Source: Adineta steineri (taxonomy: Eukaryota; Rotifera; Eurotatoria; Adinetida; Adinetidae). From it: a stretch of DNA of 64,000 nt. Below the pieces are notes generated by a model, which was given only the letters and a program-made list of their open reading frames with translations, was not told where the DNA came from and searched no databases. Location of the stretch: the NCBI GenBank assembly GCA_905250115.1, contig CAJNOI010000120.1:238327-302326 (forward strand). The letters run 5' to 3'. Of this stretch, positions 1 to 10,524 are shown in pieces. Each line of letters starts with the position of its first letter. The stretch's first letter is position 1. A program made the translations under genes and the position numbers.

Positions 1-746
1 CTATTGTAATTTTTATGACATCAATAGCTTATATTCATATGCCCATTCGATATACAATTATTAGGTCGATATGTCAACCACAACCAGGTTTTTATGCAAA
101 TTTTTTTCCGTTTTTTACAACTGGATATTATTTTTTTGCTATTATTCTAATTATTATATTTGGTTTGGGTACAAGCTATAATATTCGAAATCGACGTCAA
201 AGAATTCAACCATTAGTTAATACAAATGCAATAGTAGAACGACGACGTGCTCGAGGTGATGCTCAACTATTAATTATATTATTCTAACATGTTATATGTT
301 ATGCTTCTCTTGCTTTACCATTTCATATTACTCTTATGATAGCAGCTATAAAACCAACACTTGCTGTGAATATAACATTTCTATTTGTTCAACAAATTAC
401 TTTTGTCACACTCAATCTTAGTCAATCGGTTAGTTATTAAAATTTATCTACACACTTACTTCAGTTTTTTCTAATCAACAAAAATAAAAAGCGAGTGTGT
501 ATATGAAAGTACAAAAGTAGATTTTTTAAAATCGAAAGATGCACACTACTTTAAAATTTTTATTTTCTATCGGCAAATCTTTATACAATAGAAACATAGA
601 GATTTTATAGAACAAAAAATCAAATTTCTTTTTTATATTTCTTTTTTTAGATCAGTTTTTACGTCTTTACATTAGCTGCTAAGACATATCGAAAAGAACT
701 TATAAATCTTATTCGTCGAGCTAAAGATCATTACTGGCATTATTAA
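1..746 (+). pseudogene. 7TM receptor (rhodopsin-like), 3' part, with in-frame stop
   Basis: The reading frame is open from the window edge, so the 5' part lies outside. It encodes a loop with Cys and Pro, a hydrophobic TM5 (about 105-190), a basic third loop with NRRQR and ERRRAR, then TM6, an intron, TM7 and a basic tail ending KDHYWHY. Exons read 1-428 and 651-746; the intron 429-650 starts GTTAGT and ends TTTTTTTAG, and both exons keep phase 0. A TAA at 285-287 stands in frame at the start of TM6, and coding sense resumes at once (HVICYASLALPFH). No splice pair removes it, so this is a pseudogene, a null allele or a base error. Family: bdelloid-expanded rhodopsin-like receptors of unknown ligand. 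Confidence 0.75.
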
Positions 747-917
747 ACAATTGAATACGTCAATCAAGAAATACGCTGAACTGTTCTTTGAATCTGTATA
801 TGGCTCTATCATTTTTGTAATTAAAGTTACAAATTTATAACATTCATATTATAGGATAAATGTCTGAAATTTTTGACAATAATTTTTTTCGCAACTTTTT
901 AAAACGATCGTTATTTA

Positions 918-990
918 TGAGTGTGAATATGGATATGTGAAGATCATTTGTTTACTTCCACTTACACCGACATGTACACCCACATCCTAA
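918..990. repeat. telomere-like hairpin element (degenerate copy)
   Basis: A G-rich arm (GAGTGTGAATATGGATATG) is followed after a short AT spacer by a C-rich arm ending ACACCCACATCC. It lies about 170 bases 3' of the receptor above. It belongs to the dispersed family described in the findings. Confidence 0.5.
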
Positions 991-2100
991 AAACTAATTA
1001 TATAAAGAAAAATGTCGCTTCAATTTATCTTACTTGCATTAGCTTCTTCTTCTTCTCCTATATATAATCCATTTGTTGTTGCTTTTGTTATAGTAATATT
1101 ATTAATAAATTCTTGACATCAATAAACAGCATCATGCTTCAGAATTGTTTTTTTCAACGTTCACATTATTGATGCTACAAAATAATATCTTGTTAAATCT
1201 TTTTGCCATAGAATAAATAAAAGGCATCACGTATACTCAGAACGATCATTCCGACTATCGAAAACGACATCTTATATGTTCTAAGATGGTGGTAAAACGA
1301 TGCTATTCTACATTATTTTTCATCGTTTTTACATCGTTTACGACGCCGTTGTTTCTGGCATAGATAGCACATAAGTTCACCACCGTCAAGAAACATCAGA
1401 AAATGGTTTTTTGGATTCTTTTCTGGTTGGTTCAGCTAAATCATTTAATATGTTGGTAATTAGTTGAACAGATGACAATAATCATATTCATAGTAATCCT
1501 GAAGTCCACAATGAGTATTTTAAATACGGAAATTGTAACTGATAAAATAAACCATTGATTAATATAACGAAGTAGGAAGATACACTATATATTATAATAA
1601 TACTTGTACTGATGTCAACTTTTTCTTGTTCGATATTTACGAGCTTTCGATGCTATTTGTGCATTATCATCAGGTATGATGGTTAAAAAGATTTATTATT
1701 ATAATTAAACGTTTACAATTAAAATATTTAATAAGTATTGAAAGATATATCATTGATCGTTATATTACCTAATTTTTTTTGTGCATAAAGTTTCTTTTAT
1801 TTCTCTTTTCTTTTTGTTGTTATCTTGAGCTAATTAATATAAATAGATAAGTTGTTCTCTCCCCCTACTAGTGTACGCTTTAGATATATCTTCATATAAG
1901 TCGATTTTCTTCTCTCTCCCTTGTGCTTTATATTTTTAATTTTCTTTTCTATTGTAAGCACTTTCGAGTGTGACAATAAAATGAGCACAAACCAAAAAAA
2001 AATCTTGAGCTAATACAGATTTTTTTCTTCAAATTTAAAGTAGTGTTTTTCAGTTTTGGTGTGATCAACCAAATGTAGGTTTAAAGCGTGAGATAAATAC
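991..2100. other. no gene recognised
   Basis: AT-rich spacer. Short frames around 1210-1400 look faintly protein-like and could be the front end of the decayed transposase that follows, but they carry stops and no motif I can name. Confidence 0.4.
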
Positions 2101-2130
2101 AATATCCACACCCACAACCACCCCCCGCTC
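2101..2130. repeat. telomere-like element, C-rich arm only
   Basis: C-rich arm (ATCCACACCCACAACC) followed by an unusually GC-rich run of about 25 bases. No convincing G-rich partner is seen next to it. Confidence 0.35.
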
Positions 2131-2142
2131 GCGCCGCCACTG

Positions 2143-2891
2143 TTTAAAAGATTTCATGAAATTGGAAACTTATTTCAAACTATTCACTATCCTGTTACAA
2201 CTCATTTAGCACGATCTTTACGCTTTTACCAAATATAGAAAGCCAATGAATTACGCATAATACTATTATTCGGTTACAAGTATAGAGTGGGTATTTTTTA
2301 CATATCTGACGGATATAGATCTCATTTGACAAGGTATTCGAAACAACAATGAAAATAAAGCATTACGAACATTTTCGATTATTAGCCTATGTTGCAATAT
2401 TTGCAGAAATGCAGATAATAGCAACTTAACGATTAAATCAAATCAAAATCGTATAAGAGCTATAATTGAAGCAGTTTTCAATGTTATATGGAGGCATTAA
2501 ACATTATTTGGCCAGTTTCTCGTTTTAATCCTTATTTTTATATTATCAGGAATTAAACTGTGTTTCTATTATACGTTCTCTGATACATCTTGCTCAACAT
2601 GTATTATTATTTGGCCCTTTACAAAACTACAGCACCTTTAACTTTGAAAGTGTCATCGGTAAGCATCGAAGTTTAGTTAGTACTCAATGCTATACATATT
2701 ACTTGTTACTTAGACATTGGATTTTCTTGAACATTTATTTTCTATCCTTGTATTTGTTAGGATCCATTATAAAATCTGTCCATGGTCCATTATTAGTCTT
2801 GTTAGATCTGGTAAACAATCTTGAGTATATAGTGCATACAACAACAGTTCTTCCTCAAAACCTTCGTTTCGTTCAAAGCTCAGTTTGGTAA
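2143..2891 (+). mobile_element. decayed DNA-transposon transposase fragment, DUF4218-like core
   Basis: Broken frames on the plus strand together give transposase-like sequence. From about 2145 comes a helical stretch (ARSLRFYQ) stopped by TAG, then RIILLFGYK, YEHFRLLAYVA, a shift into NRIRAIIEAVFNVIWRH with TAA, and from 2552 the signature FGPLQNYSTFNFES. A GT-AG pair (2659-2760) joins this to SIIKSVHGPL. The pattern (a histidine-rich helix, then FGPL, then an FNFES-type motif, then a K-x-x-H-G end) resembles the DUF4218 region of CACTA/Tnp2-type transposases. Several stops and at least one frameshift make it dead. No terminal repeats were found, so its limits are those of the recognisable coding part. 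Confidence 0.55.
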
Positions 2892-4652
2892 TGAAGCAAA
2901 TTCTTGTATCTACAGCGAAGAAAAATAAAGTCATCATTCAATTGTGTTGTTATCAAGAAATTCCACTCAATATTCAATCTTCGTGTGCAAATCAGATAAG
3001 GGATTCAACTATCATTTATATGGATCAGTTCAATGTACTTCAGTATGGTATAATTATTGATATTATACAACTCGAAATTAATGATAAAACTATTTCTATT
3101 ATTGATTGTTACTAGCTTTTGCATATCAAAATGATGAGAATTCATAGTCGATATTTGCATTCCAGATATTTCCTAACCTTTTGTAATCCACTTGAAAATT
3201 TTATTTCTTATTCTAAATAAATCTCCATTCATCCTATTCTTCTCATTTTGCTTTTGAATAACAACAGAAAAATATCTGAATTTATGTTGAGAATATCGAA
3301 TCTCATATAATATGCGACTAAATATGAATAAATGAAGCTAAACAAAGCGATAATAATATGATTTAGGAAGCAGATGATAATCAAAGATCAAGTTGATAAG
3401 ATTAGAAAATGATCCTTCTTAAATAAGAACAGATGAAAGCTGTGTTTTTCAAGTAAATGAATAAATAAATATATAAGCTATTTCTACGATGTTTTAGTTT
3501 GTTTAAGGATGGGTGTAGGCATGATTGTAGTAAAAACACAGATGAATATATATCGACACTCAGGACCACCCACGCCCTATTGAGATACTTATTGATTATG
3601 TTTTGGTAAGATTTATTAATCTAAAATTACTATTAGTATCATGAAAAGAAACTAATAGTTTATCTTTGAAAATTGTTGAATATAAATGATAAAATATTCT
3701 TCGATAGTTATCTGTATAAATTTTCAAAATTTTTAAGATTTCTCTATTCATTAATGACTGCTTGAAATAAACAGGCATATTGTCAAATTATAAGAAAACA
3801 TATCAACAGATATAAGAAGTAAGAAACAGATTAGTATTGGTAGAAATAGTAATTTCGCTTCTATTGAATTAACTCGAATTCTTAATGCAACAAGAGACAG
3901 AAAAAAGTGTATGAATATGATTAAAAGGCGAATACAACATTTGCCCATACACTGTTAAACTAAAATAACTTGTTTGAACAATTACTAATACATAACAAAC
4001 TTTATCTCTCATCTTTTTCATATTTTAATCAACTCGTAATAATTGCAGTCGTTATATTAATGAACCATACAATCGAACTAGCAGTAGAAAAACTACAAAC
4101 GAAAAATACTTTATTAGCATCAAATAATGCATTGTTATTATGGAAATAAGAGAGATCAAATTTCGAACGTTTTTTTTCGTATTTCCTCATTTTATTCATG
4201 CTCACATCTTTATTCTACAAGACGATCAAGTGGCTAAATGTGTCTGGTTTGTTTTCCAACAAAAGATAGTCAAAATGTTCATATTTTAACAAATTATTAT
4301 TCTTTTACACATATGTGCTTGGCTTAGTTTGTACTAATTACATTCATTTAATTGTATAATAAAAACGGTTAATGTTATTCAAAGAATTATCATCTGAAAC
4401 AAATTGATAAGTGTACTATGTATTGAAAGAACAATAACTGTCACTAGAGAAACAACTAAAACAAGGTATAACAAGTCAGTCGTCGAAAAATTCACGAATC
4501 CTAGTTTAACAACAACAATAATGATGATTATTCATTTATTATTTCTGCTTTATTTCTAACACTAAGAAGGTTTGAACTAAACTACATAAACAGAAGAACA
4601 AACATAAAGTAGCGAGAATACATGTAAGAATCTAATGAATAACATAGAAGAA
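2892..4652. other. no gene recognised
   Basis: Apart from the hairpin at 3505-3584, I see only short frames without motifs. The frame at 2885-3115 directly follows the transposase remnant and may be its decayed tail. Confidence 0.4.
3505..3584. repeat. telomere-like hairpin element
   Basis: G-rich arm AAGGATGGGTGTAGGC, a spacer of about 25 bases rich in A and T, and C-rich arm ACCACCCACGCCCTATTGAG. Confidence 0.6.
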
Positions 4653-5441
4653 TCAGTAGCTGTTAATTCTACCAATCTTTGTAAGTTGCCACTGCTGACC
4701 AGAGTAATCAGTTTTTTTGGCACTCATGTGCACAATATGACTATTTTTAGAAATATCGAGGGCCATATTGAGACCTGTAAATTCATTACTGAAGTTGTAT
4801 GTTCCATCGATCAAACGTGTTAAATGCCAAGATTGACCTGTATGATGGCCTGTTTTAGCCATATGTGGCTTATTATTATTAACTCCATCATTGATAATAT
4901 CAAGTGAGTATCCATCACCGAGAAAACGAGTTCGAAGACTGTAAACATTGTCATGTAAATGAACAAAACGCCAATATTGGCCAGTATAATCAGCAACTGG
5001 AACCATATTTAGACCATAGTTCTGACCATCATTGATAACATCTAACGCTAACTTTTGACCCGAATAGCTATCTGTCAAACGATAGTAATAATTACTATCG
5101 ATGTCACCTTCTTCTACATTGGTATGTGAAGGTAAATCTTCAGGTTCGACAGGATTTTGTTTATGATCTTCATCATCAAAATCAGAATCTAAAGTAAAGT
5201 AAAAATTATAAAAAAAAGTTTTTTAGTAATTTTAGAAGTTCTATGGTTCATAGATATCGAACTATATAAGGAAAAAGTTAAACTAACTTTCTGCTCTGAC
5301 TACAACAGAATCTACTATGAAATTGTTAATATTCCTAAAATATTGACATATTCATGGATTAGTCGACTTACATATTACATTAGTAACAGCTAGTTGTACA
5401 AATACAACAAATATTAATAGTATCAACCATTGAGATGACAT
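4653..5441 (-). CDS. secreted ricin-type beta-trefoil lectin-like protein
   Basis: Two exons on the minus strand, 5441-5372 and 5188-4653; the intron begins GTAAGT and ends TTTAG, and phases 1 and 2 join cleanly (201 aa). The start ATG at 5441 opens a signal peptide of about 20 residues (WLILLIFVVFVQLAV). An acidic stretch follows, then three repeats of about 45 residues, each with the Q-x-W motif of ricin B-type trefoils (GQYWRF, GQSWHL, GQQWQL) and an ALDI/SLDI-type sugar-site segment. Expected role: extracellular carbohydrate binding. The ligand cannot be read from sequence. It stands alone, with a TATA box upstream. Confidence 0.8.
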
Positions 5442-5492
5442 GACTTAAACAAATTCGTTGAATTGAATGATTTGTTGACTAGTATAACGCGT

Positions 5493-5502
5493 ATTTATAT
5501 AT
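5493..5502 (-). promoter_or_regulatory. TATA-like box of the lectin gene
   Basis: On the minus strand it reads ATATATAAAT, about 50 bases upstream of the lectin ATG. Two other secreted-protein genes in the window have a similar box at a similar distance. Confidence 0.45.
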
Positions 5503-6106
5503 TCCTATTATGTGTGACAGAAGAATTGATTATCATCAATTTGTTACAGTCTTTTCTTTCACACTAACAAGTTATACAATTGAATGTTCACAGCTAGATA
5601 TTCCGATACCATAAATAATTGATGACAGATGTGAACATTCATATTTCTTCTTTATCCAATTAGAAATACATGTTGCGCTTTTTTTCGCACAAATAGTTCA
5701 AGTTGTGGAATAACACTAAAGAGTTGTTTCTTAAACTGATCGTAAAAGAAAAAAACATCATATCCATTCACACTTAGAAATATTTGGTCTCTATGAATAA
5801 TATTCCTTAACAATACATGCGGACATAGATATTGGATCATTTATCGAACGAATTAATATTGATGATCTGTAACAGATGTTATGGTTTAAATTATAACTAT
5901 AATTCACTTGGTGCAAGTAATCTGCTTTCAATATATAAAATTAGGTTTTAGATTTGAATGCATTAATTATGAAAATTTATATATATTTACGATCCTTAAT
6001 TTATAATTCATGTAGTGTCATCGTTTTACATGTTTTATTTAAAAGTTTAATGATAAATAAAAGCACTAAATAAGATGAATATTATTGTAAGTAAGTAAGG
6101 TTGAAT

Positions 6107-7642
6107 TCAATGAAAAAATAGAAATATGAGAATTTTGATCGAAAACAAGTGCAAAATAAAAATTTTGGGAACACTAAAGATAGAAATTGAATGTGAAGGA
6201 GTTTGTTGCTTTGCAGATGATGTTGTCACTTGCGTTGTAGTAATTACTGATTGTCCTGGTATTGCAGGCATCAATTTGCCACCACCTGTGAGTGATACTG
6301 TTGTTTGATTAAGCCAACTATTCATAGTCGAATTTGAATCATAAGAAATATTATATCCATTACTGTTGATATTTGCTAAACTATTATTACTTGTTGTAAG
6401 ATTTTGTAGCATTGTATTACCAGTTACATTCCATATTGAAGTCGAATCAAGAGAAATACTAATATATGAGTTACCATAGCCAGAATAAGCATTACCATTC
6501 CATGTTGAATATTGACTCATGATCCAATTAATACTACTCCCATTGTAAGCAATAAGTTGACCAGTAAGTGCACATTCGACAACATTGATTGTGACAACTG
6601 CAGGTAAAAGATTTGGATTATCTGGATAGCCTGCATAATAATTAAAATCTTGTGTCACTTGAGAGTAATTAGCTGTAACGAGAATATTCGATGCTGTATT
6701 AATTATTGTGTTATAAAGATAAACGGTAGCTATCACATTTCCAAACCATAAGCCAGGCATTGTATTACCGAGTGCAGTCAGTCTTGAATTAGTGATATTG
6801 AGCATGGCACCTTGTTGTCGAATCATCGAACTAAACATGACAGTACCAGCAAGAAGTCCAGCTGTAAGATCACAATTGGTAAATACTGATATTTGTCGAC
6901 CATCGGAGAAAAGTGCAGGTGCATTTGCAGCATAACCGATGACATTCGTAGCAGTTATTGTTCCAAGTGCATAGAAAGTTGCACTACCAATACCATCTGT
7001 ATGGGCAATTGCATCTGAAATAGTAACATAACCTGCAGGTGAATCACCTGCAAATGATGAACAACGATTACCACCTGAGTAATGAGCAATGTTTTTTCCT
7101 ACAACCGTTCCGTATCCACCAGCATAAAGTCCATGAGCTGCAGGTCCTGAACTATATAAGAATGAATTCTCAACATAGGCATAGGATCCATTTCCATACG
7201 AGTATAGATTAGCTGCTCCATTATGCGTAGTTACATTCAAATGATCGAAAAAGACACGAGATCCATTTTGAATATTGATCGCTGCATTCACGCCAAAGAA
7301 GCTAGCTTGAAGAAGATTGGATGAATATCCAGTTTTAACAATGTTAACGAAAGAAAGATTTAATTGAGCTCCATTACCAACAACAATAACATTAGTATCA
7401 TTAGCAGTTGCTGAGAATGTTTGATGGCTAATCCAAGAAGAAGATTGAGTTCCATTGAAGAAACTTGTAGCTTGAAGTGGTGATAACAAATACATCACAG
7501 GCATGACATTATAATTAGCTTTAATAGCATTGTCTGCTGTATCCTTTGAAGTATCAATTATATCGCCAGGATCTTGGATAGTAATTGATGCGATATACAA
7601 ATACGGCTGTATAATTATGAGAAAATAGATTAATACTAACAT
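6107..7642 (-). CDS. secreted right-handed beta-helix protein, probably GPI-anchored
   Basis: Single exon, 511 aa. It has an N-terminal signal peptide (LVLIYFLIIIQPYLYIAS) and a long region of short strands with many N-x-S/T sites (NVTTHN, NGSRVF, NISYDS), Gly- and Asn-rich turns and regularly spaced hydrophobics, as in parallel beta-helix (pectate-lyase-like) folds. A Ser/Thr linker near residues 465-480 is followed by a hydrophobic C-terminus (IFILHLFSIKILIFLFF), typical of a GPI-anchor signal or a TM tail. No catalytic residues can be assigned. Intronless secreted beta-helix proteins of this kind are common in bacteria and fungi, so horizontal origin is possible but not shown. Confidence 0.7.
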   Translation of the reverse strand: MLVLIYFLIIIQPYLYIASITIQDPGDIIDTSKDTADNAIKANYNVMPVMYLLSPLQATSFFNGTQSSSWISHQTFSATANDTNVIVVGNGAQLNLSFVNIVKTGYSSNLLQASFFGVNAAINIQNGSRVFFDHLNVTTHNGAANLYSYGNGSYAYVENSFLYSSGPAAHGLYAGGYGTVVGKNIAHYSGGNRCSSFAGDSPAGYVTISDAIAHTDGIGSATFYALGTITATNVIGYAANAPALFSDGRQISVFTNCDLTAGLLAGTVMFSSMIRQQGAMLNITNSRLTALGNTMPGLWFGNVIATVYLYNTIINTASNILVTANYSQVTQDFNYYAGYPDNPNLLPAVVTINVVECALTGQLIAYNGSSINWIMSQYSTWNGNAYSGYGNSYISISLDSTSIWNVTGNTMLQNLTTSNNSLANINSNGYNISYDSNSTMNSWLNQTTVSLTGGGKLMPAIPGQSVITTTQVTTSSAKQQTPSHSISIFSVPKIFILHLFSIKILIFLFFH

Positions 7643-8450
7643 TCTGAGAATTTCCTAAAATAAAAATTCTTATATATTAAACATCAATAGAATCAAATAA
7701 ATGTATGTCACTGCTAAGAAACTCGTCATCTTATCATAGCACTACTATTTCATATAAACTTATATACTTAAATCATGCTAATAAAACGATTGACAACAAA
7801 ATAATATTTCACACAAATATATCTTTTATATACAGCACTAAAAATATGATTTAGATATAATTACACAAAAAAAATACAAATGTACTTTTATCGATCATTA
7901 AACACCAACTGAGTCGTTTGCTTACATTCATGACCAACCTCCCACTTGTATACAGTTAGAAATAAGTAAATTACGCATAATCACGTCGTTTTCATATAGA
8001 ACTTGAATTACATGTAAAGTACATATAAAAGAAGAAATATATTACAGCCAAATAAAATGATGAAGAAAAAGATTGAAAAATATGATCGAAAATACTCATT
8101 TTTCATATTTTTCTAAAGGCATATTAAGAGTTATGCTCTCGTTTGATAATGATATATGACATAAATAATGTATTTAGATTTCTCTTTCCTTTGATTTATA
8201 TAAATGATTGACATAAAAGCAAAGAATATGCAAAAATTTCTTGAAATTAACAGTAATACAAAAACGATCAAACTGAGTCATATATCTTATTGAAAACAAC
8301 ATTGTTAAAAGTCAGCAACGTAATCATACGTAATTAAAATAATAAAAATTTCATCGCTCACTTCTACTATCAAAAATACCACACTGTGTCTTATAATAAT
8401 TATATTCCTTGATTTCAAGATGAATATAGTCAGTTGGCAATCAAAATTTT

Positions 8451-8505
8451 GAGAGTGTGAGATGGATGTGAAATAAATAAGAAACAGGCTCACACACACA
8501 CATGA
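8451..8505. repeat. telomere-like hairpin element (degenerate)
   Basis: G-rich arm GAGAGTGTGAGATGGATGTG and C-rich arm CTCACACACACACATGA with an AT spacer between them. Confidence 0.45.
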
Positions 8506-8509
8506 TTAA

Positions 8510-9900
8510 ATAATTAATTATAAACTATGTTTATACAGTTAATAATCTTTATATTGAAGTATGTTAGAAATTTTCTCTCTATTTGATATATATTGATAAT
8601 AAACAGAATATTTGTTTTAAAATAATTCACTTGTATATGTCATAATAACTTGAATAAAATATGATTTTTCATTTATTATATCACATAATAGTATGATGAT
8701 TCTGTTAATGTTCTTATAGAATTTTAGAATATTGATGATATTGGATTATATATTTATTTATTAATGAAATAAAATTCTGTTTATTTTCGATAATAAATAA
8801 TAAATATTAAAAAATAAAGTTTAATTGAAATGATCAAACTAAAGAATTTTCACTGATTAAATCAATAAAGATTGTTATTTATTAGCAATATTTTCTCGTA
8901 ATAACAATTTGTATTATTATTAAATATGAAAATTAAGAAACAAATTAAAAGAAGAAGATTTTGGAAAATTATAAAAAGGTTTATTTTTATGAGATTTAAT
9001 AATTGTCATGTTTCATATTAAGTTATACAAGAAATCTTTTCGATAATAAATGATGATTGTCTTTATAATACATTACTTATTATAATAAAAAATTGCAGAT
9101 TGAATAACTAAGAAATTTTTCTTGTACTTTTAAATATTTCATTATCTTTTCAATCATATTGAAATTTATTCCGTTAAGATAAATAAATTTGTTGATTTAA
9201 CTGAAGTTTTTGTTTTGCTTATTATTAATAAAATTCTTTTAAATAATGTCAAAAAATACAAAGATTCATCGCTTTCAAAATGAAATATTATATTTCTTTT
9301 GATTAATTATTCCATGTTATAAAAGAAATTTAACGCTCAACATGTTTGATTATTTGAAAAAATCTCTTATTGTTCATTTATATTTTAAATAATTATTTAA
9401 TCGAATTATTTTGAAATCAATAAAGTTTTTTGATTTTTTTACAACGTTTATTCAATGTGTTAAAAGAAAATTATATCATTAAATGTTATTCATATATATT
9501 TTATATAAATGCTTATTAAATTATAAATAAACAAATATTATAAAAGATAATTTATATTAAAATTCTATATATTATTTTTATAATATACATTTTTCTTGAT
9601 AATTCCTATGAACAATTATCAAAATATTTATGTAATATTTTTATTTTAATGTAATATCAATATTTATTATAACAAATTTCTATTTGTTATCTATTGAAAT
9701 GAAATAATTATACGAATGCTAAAGGTTATTTATATTTTAAATATAAATGAATATATAAAAAGAAAAAATGAAATCAATATTAAATATTGAAAACTATGAC
9801 TGGTAACTTTGTATATCTCATTAATGAAATATATCTCATTAATAAATAAGATTTGTTTTTCTCTACGGACATTAATTATACATAATAAGTGTCACTTACT
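8510..9900. other. extremely AT-rich tract
   Basis: About 1.4 kb built almost only of A and T (runs such as AATAATAAATATTAAAAAAT), visibly richer than the other spacers. No gene, tandem period or terminal repeat is seen. Confidence 0.6.
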
Positions 9901-10313
9901 TAAGAAAAAAATAAAGATATATATCATTCCTTGTGACTGATAGCCTGCTTGCTGTTTTATTGACAGAAAAGAATACTTTATGAATCGGTCAACCGTAAAG
10001 ACAAGAACATATAAGAACGTATGCTTATTAAATATTTACCTAATTATTTACTTTCGTGTAGATTCACAATAAGTGTGTTTGACTATTCTTCTTCAGTTTT
10101 GATCCTATTTGGATACTATTTCACCATGATCATTACTATAGCATTTCTATTTAGTTTCTATTATTCGCACGATACCCTTTATATTAAACGTCATTCATCT
10201 ATTGAGAATTTCTGCAATTTTGAAACTAATTATTGGGATTTCTCAAAACCATGAGACTTACCTCCAACTGACATTCAGTCTGATTGAGTATTTAGTCGAA
10301 CTTGATACTAGAT

Positions 10314-10378
10314 CGGTGTGGGTGTGTGAGATAATGATAATAGTGACACATATACTCACACATTCATCCACCCTCAAG
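10314..10378. repeat. telomere-like hairpin element
   Basis: G-rich arm CGGTGTGGGTGTGTGAG, then an AT-rich spacer and C-rich arm ending ATCCACCCTCAAG. Confidence 0.65.
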
Positions 10379-10524
10379 ATGACAGTTATGAGTTAGGATA
10401 TCGTTAATAATCAGAAACTTGTAAATTTCAAAGTAACTTCACTTCATTATTCGATTTTCATAAAGAAATTCATTTCAGATATTTCTTCGTTTCAAGACAA
10501 TACCCTTTCAATTGGCTTAAAGCT

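Larger units (their letters stand above)
7643..10478. other. long spacer without recognised gene
   Basis: No frame over 80 codons shows a recognisable domain. It contains a hairpin at 8451-8505 and a very AT-rich core at about 8510-9900. An upstream exon of the EGF/Hint gene may lie near its right end. Confidence 0.5.

Noticed and set aside
3596-3948. Two overlapping minus-strand frames, 60-65 codons
   Set aside because: No signal peptide cleavage context, no family and no splice partners.
5652-5840. 62-codon minus-strand frame (NGYDVFFFYDQF)
   Set aside because: Slightly protein-like but isolated; not enough to call a gene or pseudogene.
10021-10396. Two overlapping hydrophobic frames
   Set aside because: No motif, no partner exons, and one runs through a telomere-like hairpin.
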